In this document: piece after piece, positions 22,668-33,635 of the stretch
How the letters are laid out: each line of letters opens with the position of its first letter
Numbering within the stretch: the first letter of the stretch is position 1
DNA from: Candidula unifasciata
Lineage: Eukaryota; Mollusca; Gastropoda; Stylommatophora; Geomitridae
Direction of reading: 5' to 3'
DNA: 64,000 bases
NCBI GenBank assembly: GCA_905116865.2
Contig: CAJHNH020002404.1
Location: 46,115-110,114, forward strand
Made by a program: the position numbers and the translations under genes
The notes under the pieces: generated by a model
What the model saw: the letters and a program-made list of their open reading frames with translations, nothing else
What the model was told of the DNA's origin: nothing
Databases searched by the model: none

Positions 22668-22863
22668 CAATAGCTCTCAACCTTCCTAATGCGCTGTGAC
22701 CCTTTAATACAGTCCCTATGTTGTAGCGACCCCCAAAAATACAGTTATTTTCGTTGCTGCTTCATAACTTCAGTGAATATATGTTTTCCGACGGTCTTTG
22801 GCGACCCATATGAAAGGGTCGTTCGACACAAAAAGGGACGCGACTCTCAGGTTAAGAGCCGCT
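22668..22863. mobile_element. SPIN/URR1-like hAT MITE, third copy
   Basis: It starts near tagctctcaaccttcctaat, contains tcgttgctgcttcataactt and atatgaaagggtcgttcg, and ends ggttaagagccgct. The flanking octamers gtgctaga and gtgctaaa match at 7 of 8 positions. Confidence 0.76.
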
Positions 22864-23211
22864 GTGCTAAAAGCTTATTTAGGTTCCGCGGGTGAAGTAA
22901 GGCAACTGATGTGTGCGTGCAGTTAAGTAATTTTGTTCGTTCTTTCCTTAGAGGGCAGTCGATACATTGAATTGTGGTTTACAGCTAGGCTACGGGATCT
23001 GCGATTTTAATAAACTTCTAATTGGTCACCTTTAATGACAGTTAAAAATAAAATAGAAAAGAGCAGTTGGTGTATTCTTCCGCCTCATCCCACGCACCAT
23101 CCCAAAGGTAAAACATCTCAGCATTCTCTGATGTTCTTTGTTATTTGAAATTTCTGCAGCGGAATATTTATATCAGACGTACTCCTGTTTTCTCCTTCCC
23201 CCACCTTGCCG

Positions 23212-23790
23212 AAAGAATGCATATTGTCTCATCCTGGTGTGATTAATCCAAAGTATGTACACTGGTATGGACAATTTAGAGTATTAGAGTGTGTCATTCT
23301 GATGTGTATAATCCTGAGAATGTAGTCTCACCCTGATGCGAATAATAAATAAGTATGTAGATTGTTCCCCTCCTTATGTGGGTAATCCAAAGAATGTAGA
23401 TTGTCTCCTTCTAGTGTGGGTAACCCAGTGTAGATTGCCTGCCTCTAATGCGGATGATCCAAAGAATATAGACTGTCTTCTCCTAATGTGTAGGCTCTGT
23501 GGCTAAGTCGATGTGAACGCTTCGTAATGCCGGGGTGCCAGGTTCCATTCCAGCTACGGGCCTTGCGCCTTGCGTTGTTTTCGACAGTGGTACCAGGGGG
23601 CCGACCGTCCAGTAGGCAATGGCAAACTACTGGACGTAAATTTGCCTACATAAACCATATAACAGCCAGGGGCTGTTGGGGCTGGTTCTGCGACGTCCTG
23701 TAAAGGATACGCAACTAACCTTCTCCTAATGTGGCTAATCCAAAGAATGTAGATGTCGCCTCCGTTGTGAGAAATCAAAAGATGATATCT
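23212..23790. repeat. Degenerate ~42-bp minisatellite interrupted by a SINE
   Basis: Units read roughly attgtctcctcctaatgtgg followed by taatccaaagaatgtag. About ten diverged copies. The SINE-A copy at 23491-23719 splits one unit. Confidence 0.75.
23491..23719 (+). mobile_element. SINE-A copy inserted in the ~42-bp array, 14-bp TSD
   Basis: Full-length copy from taggctctgtggctaagtcg to ggatacgcaactaa. The target duplication cttctcctaatgtg lies at 23477-23490 and 23720-23733. Confidence 0.88.
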
Positions 23791-24890
23791 TGTCTTCACC
23801 TGATGATATTCCGTTGTAAATTACTTTCGTACAAGACACCTTCACTGCGCTTGTGATCTGTCCAAGATGCTCTTATCATTCATCTATAAAACCACATCTG
23901 ATAAATCAAAAACCTGCACATATCATGCTTTATCCTTATCAACCTCTTGTTTTCAGTTTATATACTCAACTGTCATCTTCAGAGTCAAGTTATCTAATAG
24001 ATGTATTCATGCGTCCATTCTGTTTGCCCTATGAATTACTTAAGATTTTATTTTGCCTTCGATCGCGAGGGGGAGAATTGAAACGAAGGCGTCCTCGTTG
24101 TAGGGTAACATCTTTCTGTGTAGTGCGAAGAACACTTCAAATGTGACACTTTCAAACGTCGCTGTATATATTCAAGAGTAACCGTTTTATATGAAAGCCT
24201 TGCTTGCTTGCACCCTACCTCCGCACAGGTAAAGTCATTTTTGTATAATGAAGGTGTACGAGTCCCTTCCCCGGAAGAAACGCGACGTTGGGATTCCATG
24301 TGTGAACGTACTCATTGACCGTTGACACAGTGACAATGCACACAAGTGCAGCTCAAGAGGGAGAGAAAGTATACTAGGAGCCGGTCAAGTATTGGCTTTA
24401 CCTATGTGGTCCTGTGTGTGTTGGCGTTAGGAATGAAAATAAACATGCGCGCGGCTTGTATTGAAGCGAGCCAGTGTGTGGACATAGTCTTGTGTGGCGT
24501 AGGGTTGCATTGAGCCGCGGCAAGCTGGGAGTCCCGGCGAGGTTTCAGGGGCGAAAACACATGTCATACTTGAAATATAAACTTCTTAAATACACGACCA
24601 GGTGATTCATAGTCGACCCATGACCGTTTCCTTTTTACTGGAGACGGTCATGGTTGGCTGTCGTCGGTGCAGACTTGTGACCTGCCTTGCTTGGCTTGCC
24701 TCTTTGGACAGTGCCTTCGACGGTTGGTCTAGTACAGTGGTCGGCAGATCGCAGCTCGCGAGCCCCATGCGGCTCTTTAGCAATCTGAGCGCTGCTCGAC
24801 CAAACGGCCACAAATCGATTTTGACTTCGAAAAACATGGTTCTTAGCAGGTTCTTGAAAAGAAATTTGGCTGTCGGAAAAACTGTTAATT
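23791..24890. other. Intron, no recognised gene
   Basis: No supported feature. Confidence 0.5.
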
Positions 24891-24896
24891 GTCGTC

Positions 24897-24992
24897 GTCT
24901 TCTTCTTCTTCTTCTTCTTCTTCTTCTTCTTCTTCTTCTTCTTCTTCTTCTTCTTCTTCTTCTTCTTCTTCTTCTTCTTCTTCTTCTTCTTC
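24897..24992. repeat. (TTC)n microsatellite, about 32 units
   Basis: A pure TTC run of about 96 bp. Confidence 0.97.
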
Positions 24993-25179
24993 ACACTTAA
25001 AAAGGAGGATGACACTTTGTTTTATGATTTACATTTCGTATGCGAATCTATCTCTTTCGGACCGACAAATTGTATTCCATCAAATCTTAACTTGATCGTC
25101 TTTTGCCACACGCTTGTAAAGGTGCATTGTGCCTCCCCCCACCCCACCCCACCCGCTCCTATCCCCGTTAAAATAGCCT

Positions 25180-25310
25180 ACCGGGGTCGATCCAGCCTGG
25201 ACACAGAAAAAATATCTAGAAATATTACAAGGAGCAAAGGCGGCCGGTATGACATGGAGTGTCAGCTGATCTATGACAGTGCAGAACTAGCATCGCATAC
25301 CAGACACGCC
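25180..25310 (+). mobile_element. Diverged SINE-B fragment
   Basis: ccggggtcgatccagcctgg and gcaaaggcggccggtatgac match the SINE-B core and 3' half with many changes. Confidence 0.45.
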
Positions 25311-25377
25311 AATAAGTCTCAAAGAGAGGGGTCGCAAGTCATTATTATTTCACTTGGAGTCTCTCCGATTGTCAGGG

Positions 25378-25680
25378 GCCGTGTTAGCGCAGTCGATAGG
25401 AGACTGGCTTTTAAATTCATCTGTGACTCGCTGCAGTGTTCGAAACTGGGCGTTTCCCCGGATTCACCCAGCCTCTAGGTAATATGTACCAAAGAGTTAA
25501 CATTCTGGGGTAAATGGACGAACGTCGCTGTAGCTACGGAGTTGCGTGTTAACGGCGCCATAGGCGGACAGCTTTTTATCAGCTGTCCATACCGGTGGCA
25601 GAGCACTTACGGTTTATAACTGTTTGCAGTGACGCTGGTTCACATCTCCTGACTTAACCTTTCTCTACTTGTCGTGACTA
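25378..25680 (+). mobile_element. SINE-D copy
   Basis: The head is gttagcgcagtcgatagga (box A-like), with a box B-like gtgttcgaaact. Next come acgtcgctgtagctacggag and cagctgtcca. The tail is gagcacttacggtttataac then gacgctggttcacatctc. Other copies lie at 42600 and 49335. Confidence 0.78.
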
Positions 25681-26765
25681 GTAGTCCGAATTGAGGCCTG
25701 TTAAATGAGAACCTGTGTTAGGTAAAGAGGAAATCATGAGGACTGATCTGATAAGGTGACGATGCTTTCCCTGAATGATTAATTGAGTAGTCTACGCTGC
25801 TGTTTGGAAATCCAGGGTTTCATGAACGATATAACTGTTACAGTGTTTAATCCAGTCTGTTCTTTATTAAGTCAGTAATTACGACGGGACAAGCTGTCAA
25901 GTCCCAGTGCCGTGTTTGCCAAACACCAATCCAGTGGCGTTTGGTTATGAATGTTTCGATCATTGACTGATAGCGCATGGTTTATGATGGTTGCCACCAG
26001 GTATAGTCAGAGACAGGATCGGTTTTGGGCCCTGACCACGTAGTTTCCAAAGAGAGCAGTGATATTTGGCCACCTGCTGTATTATTAATGATACGTCATT
26101 GGGCTGAAAAGCGAAACAGCTGTAACGACCAAACGCCATAGGGTGTTGGGTAGGCAAGAAGTGTCCCAACCTTTCGCCAGGAGATATTTAATGAGGGTCT
26201 TGTTACAAGAAGCCTGGACGTCCCGAAGTAACAGATGAAGTGTTAAACAACACAACAGTGTGGTGGCAACAAATTTCTCTTTCAGGCGGTGGTGGCTATG
26301 ACGCTACTTCTAATTCTCGGTGACAAATTCGTTAGTGAGATGTTTCTTTTTATTCACAACGAGTCTATTGGGACTTTTCCCCCTCCACTACCTAATGGTA
26401 AAAAAATATTGTCGTTGTTGAAGTGTGTGATGTTTGCGTTGTACAGATGTTCTTGGCAGCTGGGAAGGGGATTGCCCACCTACTCCTTCCATCCTCCCGA
26501 CCAAATTCTCCTGGATCATTAATACCTAAAACCAACAGCCATGTGACCAATCCAGAGATTCCCTAGATCCTTGGTGATAGCTCTGAACTTTGGGCCGTAG
26601 TGGTAGTTGGCGGATTGGCCGACCCCATGTGGTCATAATCTTTGGACGGCTTAAGACAGCGGTCGTCTGGTTGTGATACTTGCACTCGGTATTACTGGTG
26701 GGGGATTATCCTACGTTCGTTAGTGTGTTGAGTTCATTGTCTTTTTCTCTCTTCCACTCTCAACC
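25681..26765. other. Intron, no recognised gene
   Basis: No supported gene or repeat. Confidence 0.5.
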
Positions 26766-26769
26766 CCTC

Positions 26770-26900
26770 CCTCTTCTCATTCTTCTTCTTCATCTTCTTC
26801 TTTTTCTTCTTCTTCGTGTTTTTCTTCTTCTTCTTCTTCTTCTTCTTCTTCTTCTTCTTCTTCTTCTTCTTCTTCTTCTTCTTCTTCTTCTTCTTCTTCT

Positions 26901-26935
<35 letters not shown>

Positions 26936-26936
26936 T
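26770..26936. repeat. (TTC)n microsatellite
   Basis: Mixed TTC/CTT/TTT triplets with about 100 bp of pure TTC at 26823-26922. Confidence 0.96.
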
Positions 26937-27267
26937 TCTCGTCCTCCTCGCCCTCCTCATTTTCCTTCAATTTCTTCTCCTCCTCCTCATCCCTTATCAC
27001 CCTTCTTCTCATGAATCCCTTAAACTTTGTTACAAATTATTTTTATTATTTTAATGCATATATAATGTTGGGCATGGTCAATAAATGTTTTGTTTTTTAT
27101 GTAATTTTTTTTTTTAAATCGTCTTCTACCTCATTCATCTGATTGTTTTCCTTGTCCCATCGACCAAAATGATCCAGCCCTTCGGCCTAACGATATTTAC
27201 CTTCTCAGACTATCCACACCAGTAGGGAGTCGAAATGTACCTTAGATAAGTTTAGACAGAGTATTAT

Positions 27268-28028
27268 CTTGTGTTCTGTGTGTCGTAACCCTTTCCCATG
27301 GGTCGCCAAGGTCTGTTGCGAAACAGATATTCGTGGAATTTATGAAGTAGGGATGAAAACATTTGTATGGTTAGGGGTGAACACAACATGAGGAACTGTA
27401 CTGAAGTTTAGTCACAACATGAGGAACTGTATTAAAGTTTAGCCACAACATGAGGAACTGTATTAAAGTTTAGCCACAACATGAGAAACTGTATTTAAGT
27501 TTAGCCACTACACGAGGAACTGTATTAAAGTTTAGCCGCAACATGAAGAACTGTATTAAAGTTTAGCCGCAACACGAGGAACTGTATTAAAGTTTAGCCG
27601 CAACATGAGGAACTGTATTAAAGTTTAGCCACAACATGAGGAACTGTATTAAAGTTTAGCCACAACATGAGGAACTGTATTAAAGTTTAGCCACAACACG
27701 AGGAACTGTATTAAAGTTGAGCCACAACACGAGGAACTGTATTTAAGTTTAGCCACAACATGAGAAACTGTATTAAAGTTTAGCCTCAACATGAGGAACT
27801 GTATTAAAGTTTAGCCACAACATGAGGAACTGTATTAAAGTTTAGCCACAACATGAGGAACTGTATTAAAGTTTAGCCACAACATGAGGAACTGTATTAA
27901 AGTTTAGCCACAACATGAGGAACTGTATTAAAGTTTAGCCACAACATGAGGAATTGTATTAAAGTTTAGCCACAACATGAGAAACTGCAGTTAAAGGGTC
28001 GTGGCATTAGAAAGGCTGAGAACTACTG
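27268..28028. mobile_element. SPIN/URR1-like hAT MITE carrying an internal minisatellite
   Basis: The left flank (gggtcgccaaggtctg, ttatgaagtaggga, tatggttagggg) follows the order of motifs in reverse-oriented SPIN-like elements. The right end (aaagggtcgtggcattagaa, ggctgagaactactg) supplies the terminal inverted repeat. Between them the element's own motif cacaacatgaggaactgtat has been amplified. The left end is eroded and I see no clear TSD. Confidence 0.75.
27382..27990. repeat. 31-bp minisatellite derived from the MITE (about 20 units)
   Basis: The unit is cacaacatgaggaactgtat followed by taaagtttagc. The first unit starts at 27382 and the last, partly original, at 27971. This is exactly 19 periods of 31 bp, so no net indels have accumulated. 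The last unit runs into the MITE end (ttaaagggtcgtggc). Confidence 0.95.
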
Positions 28029-28369
28029 CTCTAACAGTGTTAGCCCCCACCCCCCGCCCCACCCGCGCCCTAAATGTATATGGTGATGTGAGCCCTAACT
28101 GGGAAAGCTGGTGGTGTGTCAGCTGCCATCCGGGCAGATATGGCTCTGTGGTTGACACTGATCTGCCTGAGCTGTCGTTCGCTGATGTTTTGACTGGTGT
28201 TGAAGGAATCAAATCGGGGAAGTGATTATTACGTCAGCAACACTTGGGGGGCTGAGATATATCCTCCATTTTTTAGGACGTGCCCAGGAAGAAGTCTTTC
28301 CCATCTGGTTTGTGATCCTGGAGAATGTAAGTAAACATCTCTTTCCCACGTCTTCAACTGTATTGGCTA

Positions 28370-28470
28370 TATAGGACTTGACCTATATTTTATGGACCAA
28401 TCGGGGCTTTGTGGGTGATATGGTCAGCATCACACCGGTCGTTTTTACTTCCCAGGACTTTACCTGATAA
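28370..28470 (-). mobile_element. SINE-B 3' fragment
   Basis: cctatattttatggaccaat and gtgatatggtcagcatcaca, then ggtcgtttttacttcccagg, match the 3' half of SINE-B on the minus strand. Confidence 0.6.
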
Positions 28471-29127
28471 CCAAAGAATGAGTCTTTTATTTGACCGTGA
28501 CAGTGAGAGGCTGACCTCCTTGAAGTTGGGTATAGGACTTTGAAGATGCGTTGACTATGAAAGCACGTAGGGCTGGAGAAATTGTTGGAGAAAGAGTGAC
28601 TTTCTGGTCTGCCGGGACGAGAGCGAAGTTTAGTAAAGGCTTTGCTGATTGGTGGTAATGGTGGTGATGGTAGCGAGAGGTGAGAGAATATGTGTAGATG
28701 CTGGATGGCAGCATATGCCGTGCCAATAGGCATAAGTTGTCGTGCTTTACCATCTAACCCGATCACCAGAAATGCGAATCAGATCAGTGCTCTTGTCTGT
28801 GACCATCTATATTTGGCGACACAAATCATTGGAGCCAGTCCCACTTTGTCACTCTATAAAAATGTGTAAGTGGGATAAGTGCCCAGCGCCGCGACCCGGA
28901 CACCCCCCCCCCCCTCGCCCTCTCCAGCATGACTAGACCTCTTTGAAATACATGTTTATACAATCCACATTTTCCAGATATATTATTATATTTATCTGCT
29001 ACGCATTTATAATTATTATTGTGCACTTAAACAAGACTGTCAACCTTCACTGCAGACTTGTCACCAGGTTATGATGGAAAGCTGCAGTAGCATATTGGCT
29101 GTATTTCTGTTTATTTCCAAATTGGTC
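28471..29127. other. Intron, no recognised gene
   Basis: C run at 28903-28913. Nothing else supported. Confidence 0.5.
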
Positions 29128-29235
29128 GTGGCCCCCAGGTCGACCCGGCCTAAAGTTAGCACCGCATATAATCTGGCAAGTCGAAATGGCCGGTGTGATG
29201 TCGACCCCCCTGCCGGTTGGTCTATACCATTATGA
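29128..29235 (+). mobile_element. SINE-B fragment
   Basis: cgtggcccccaggtcgaccc then aaatggccggtgtgatgtcg and gttggtctata match the core and 3' half of SINE-B. Confidence 0.6.
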
Positions 29236-30354
29236 ACTCAGAACAGTGCTGGATTGAGGTATAAGCTAAGCTGCAGCTTAAGGACGTAGTCCATAGGAGC
29301 CTATTTTATTTTTTTTTAAACTTTTTTTTTTTAACTTCACAGCTGCAATGTTGTTATTTGAGTGCAATTTTTTTTAATTATCCCCCCCCCCCCCCCGACA
29401 TTTTCTATTTTAATAAGATAATTATGGGCAGTTTATATCAAGCTTTTATTTGTAAACTACAGTACATTTCCATGATTCATATATATAATATATATATATG
29501 TGTGTGTGTAGCATATTTAAAGTTGTCCGAGATCAGCTAGCTGGTCATCGGGACTTAATTTGACTTAGGACTACATCAAGTTCATATCCAGCCAGTGATA
29601 TCAAAGGTCGCTACATTTACTAGTTTGGTAGTGATAATCTTTGGCTCTCTGCTGCTCGCTCGCGTAAAGGGAAAAAGTATAATTATATACTTTAATTTTT
29701 TATTGTATATAGGACATTACTATTTTTGGAAAATAAATGCGTCTTTTACTTGCGGAGATAGGGTATCTGATCCTGAAATAAACGGGCCAAACAGGCGGAC
29801 ATAACCGAAACTTCTCAGACGTGCTTTAGGTCCACTTCACAGTTGTTGTTTTTTTAAACGGTCATCCACAAGCATTGTGATTTCTTGCCCGGCCCGTAAA
29901 CCTATCCTCGACAGTGTCAGGGGTTGAAGAAGCTGTTGATATTGGATTTGTAGCCTGGAGTAAAGGTTCTTCTAGCGGTGAAGGGCCACTGGTGCCTGGA
30001 CGAGTGACGATTAACAGAAAGTGAGGGACGAGCCGACAGAGAGCGAGAGAAGAGGCGCATAGAGCGAGTAGAGAAGTCCTTAGATGTCCGCAGTCAAGGA
30101 TGCCTTGCTGACCCATATTTGCCATACTGTTGTTGTCGTCGTCGAGATCTTTGCTGTAGTGATGGCGTTCTGGAGAACGCTTCATCTGTCTCGTACAGGG
30201 CTGTTAGGGACACTGTTGTTGTGATCATCTAATGAACAAGTAGCCGGTTGAGAGGGAGACAAGTTTCAATAAGTAGTGTTGGATTTTAACGGCGGAGGTC
30301 ATTGATATTGACTTGAGAGTTGTGGAGAATACAATTGTGATCACTTCAAGCACG
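29236..30354. other. Intron, no recognised gene
   Basis: Contains a C tract (29382-29396) and a short TA/TG stretch (29483-29510). No gene supported. Confidence 0.5.
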
Positions 30355-30850
30355 GCCGTGTGGTCTGGAGGTTAGTTGGCGCGTTGTACAACTGTTCACA
30401 TACCAGTTTCAGCCGGCATGGTATAGTGCAGTGATTCCCAAACTGGGCGCCGCGGCACCCTGTTGGAGCCGCGACCTCTTCACAGGAGCGCCGCGAAATA
30501 TTCGAAGATGCACGATTATTTTTTGTGTTTCTCCTACATACGAATAGTCATACTTTTACTTTTGTTAGGGCGCCGTGGAAAAATGTTAATTGAACAAATG
30601 GCTCCGCGACAATAAAAGTTTGAGAAACACTGGTATAGTGGCTGGACGTTGGGCTGCGGTTCTTATGGCCGTTGATTCAAATCCGAATGAAGCCGGTCGT
30701 TTGTTACAGAATGACTTTAGCTGCTGGGTCGACCAAGTCCCAAGTGGGTACAAGGTGAAGTTATGAAAAATAAAGACGGGCGGTATCCTGTTGACCACAT
30801 AATTATCGTGTGTGTTGATTGGTCTATAAAATATAGATCCAGCACTATGT
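30355..30850 (+). mobile_element. SINE-B-like copy split by a hAT MITE
   Basis: A tRNA-like head (ttcaaatccgaatgaagccg), then gctgctgggtcgaccaagtc, ttgaccacataattatcg and ggtctataaaatatag match SINE-B. The head is interrupted by the MITE at 30429-30632. Confidence 0.6.
30429..30632. mobile_element. hAT-like MITE with perfect 8-bp TSD
   Basis: Ends cagtgattcccaaactgggc and agtttgagaaacactg, with a perfect gtatagtg duplication at 30421-30428 and 30633-30640. Non-coding; related to 16736-16932. Confidence 0.85.
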
Positions 30851-30884
30851 GTCCAATACTGATTGGCCTTTGATCTATCCAGCC

Positions 30885-31010
30885 ATACATTTTACCAGGT
30901 GAAACTCTTGGAAATAAAGGCGGCTGGTAGGATGTTAACCAAATCATCTACCAAGTGTCAGTTGGTCTATAAACCCTAGGTCTAGCACTATATGTCCAAT
31001 ACACATAAAG
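30885..31010 (+). mobile_element. Second SINE-B 3' segment
   Basis: accaggtgaaactcttgg, aataaaggcggctggtagga and ggtctataaaccctaggtct repeat the 3' half of the preceding copy, making a local tandem of SINE-B tails. Confidence 0.5.
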
Positions 31011-33635
31011 ACGTGGAAAGTGGTCATGTGTCTTATATACCAGTTTCCGATTTTAGCTGTGAAAGAATCGGAAAATGCCTTTCTTATGGTTTGGGATAAT
31101 AGTAAGTGAGGCACACCGTAGAAATAATTACTCATCACCACGTAATATTTCTCCAGGTAGCATTGGGTACATATATCCATTGCAGCTGACCTCCATTTTA
31201 GCGACGGCGCTTCAGTGGCTTAGTGGTTAATGAACGTGTTTTACAATTCTCGATTAACCAGGGTTCAGTTTTCCGCGGCGCGCTTTTGAACGAGATAGAA
31301 AAGGTACACGGTTCTGGTGGATTTCGGACAGTGATACGAAAGTTTCACCGGGGAAGAGACGTGGCATCGTCATGTAATATTCCCAGACAAAGCAGTGAAT
31401 GCACATGCCCTATGATCTGATGCCGGCACACGCAAAAGTCGCATCAATGAACATGTCGCCGGGGACGGGAAAGGCAAGCGTGAATGAATAATATTGGAGC
31501 TAGCTTTTTCCACCTGGTATTTTGTTACTGAAGGCAGGGCATAGTTTGTTTCGGGCAGTGCGCAGTACCGTCACTTTTCTTTTAGACATCATTTTGTAAA
31601 TGCAGCTTAAATGACATTGTAGGGTGAGTACCGGACTTTACTTTAGATACGTTGTTGTGTATACCGACACCTTAATTTAGACACTTTGTGGTGACTACCA
31701 GTACCTTTCTCCTAGGGGTAAAAAGCGTTCTCTGGGAGCAAAGAGGACATTGAAAGTCTGTTTATATCTCCACATGTTACTAGCATCATGGGGGTCAGTA
31801 GACCGGAATGGTTGGGGCGGGCGTATATGGAGAATGGTAGATAACAGACAGAGTGTACAACTGCGTATACGGAAGAAGTGAATGGAAGTGGACCACGAGA
31901 CAGACCCAAGAAGACGCATGCGGAGGTAAGATACATGGAAACTTGCATCGCTTGAAGTCACCATCTGGATGAGACCAAACAGAACGACGATCTTTACTTA
32001 CAAATGGTTGCAGATTGGGTTCGCAGGCCAGTGCTACATTCGGCCCTTCCAGGCACACATCCAGAGATGAATAGAGGTATATGATATCTGCAGCATTGAA
32101 CCTCCGAGGCTCGGAGTGAAGAAAGAAGGAGGAGGAGAATGCGGGCTAAGAAGGTAATAAAAATGACCAAAAGTTGAGGAAAATCACTTTATATCACTTA
32201 CTTTTCTGACAGAAACTATACGGAGAAGCCATGTGGACAGTGAATAACGAACACATGATTTGACTGTCAGTGTAATAGTAAGGGGGTGGAAGCACTGAAG
32301 GCATTTTAGTGATTTAGTTGATAACAAGATCAACGATTGGTAATTAGCTGGCTTTGGATCCGGTTAAAAACAATATCAAAAGTCAGATTGCCAGAGGTGC
32401 ATATCGGGAGCTTGTCGCTGCAGCCTGGTAGAGCAGATGCTAGTGTGTGACCGTCCCTGCTTGAAGAGCGTTTGCAACTGGGCTGATCGTTCTTGTGTCC
32501 GTCCCTCCGTCCCACTTTTGTTCTGCAAACTCCCCCTAACAGAAAGAGGGGACAAATTCCGGCGACGTCTCGTCAAATTTGATTACCATTACATTGAGCA
32601 GCAAATTTGAACGAGCAAAATGGGCGCCTCGAAGCTGGGCACGTCCGAGGGTAGCGCTGAGAGTGCGTCGAGTGTGTCGGGCAAAATCCGAGAGGAGAGA
32701 TTTGGATGGACAGTTATCGGGCTCTTAAAGCCCACTTCACACCCACGGAATGGAATTGCTATGGAATTGTTATGCCAGTCCAGTCGTCTTCCTCCCAAAT
32801 AGACTCTGTCAATTAAGGGCCTACCCCGTAATGAAATAAGTTTGCCCAAGTTTCAATGGTGCGCGTCCAAGAGATTCGAATGTGTTTTCTAATTTACCTC
32901 CCTTTGCGATGTCTTATGCTGTCCCCTTGTCGTCGAGTTGCTGCCCATTGCATTTGCGATACAGATGGTGCATATTTTCCACCGGCTCTCTAACATCTGT
33001 TTGCTCTTGTAATAGTTTTATGTTATAATGTGGATGAACAGTGCACGTTTCCGTTTGTTTCAAACTCCACTAGTGATATTCATCGTAAAGCGGTTGCATT
33101 TTATTAGATAGAACGGTGAATTAGCATAAAGAATAATAATAAGATAATGAAGAAGAAGAGAATAAGACGAAGAAGATGAAAATAGAGAATAAGATGAAGA
33201 AGAAATATGATAAGATAAAGGAGAAAAGAAGACTGAGAGGAGCGAACGAACACGTTTAATTTTCTAAGGGTTAAGATTAACTCACGCAGGACCGCTTGCG
33301 ATTCGAAAGACCATTCTAGCCTAACTACTTACATACGTTGTTCCATTCATATATTGTTAAACAGGTACTAATAAACAAAATCACCATCTCTGCCTTAATT
33401 TAAAAAGCTGATATGTGCCGTATTCATACCCACATTTCTAAACGAATTAATACTAAGTATGATAAATGATTTGGCATCTGTGACTTGGACGTTGCGAACG
33501 CACTTCGTAATGCCCCACTTTCTAAACACTTTAAAGGTTTGACGATCAGAGGACCAAGCCATTTTCCTAGATGGGACACTGCAGCATAACTTATGTAGAG
33601 GAGTAGTCGTTTAGCCCTGGAAGCATCAGGCGTCT
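31011..33635. other. Long intron stretch without recognised genes
   Basis: No supported element apart from a purine-rich AAGA/GAATAA stretch at 33130-33240. The segment near 32395-32480 weakly resembles 35680-35790 (gagcttgt.gctgcagcctg) and may be another low-copy repeat. Confidence 0.45.
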
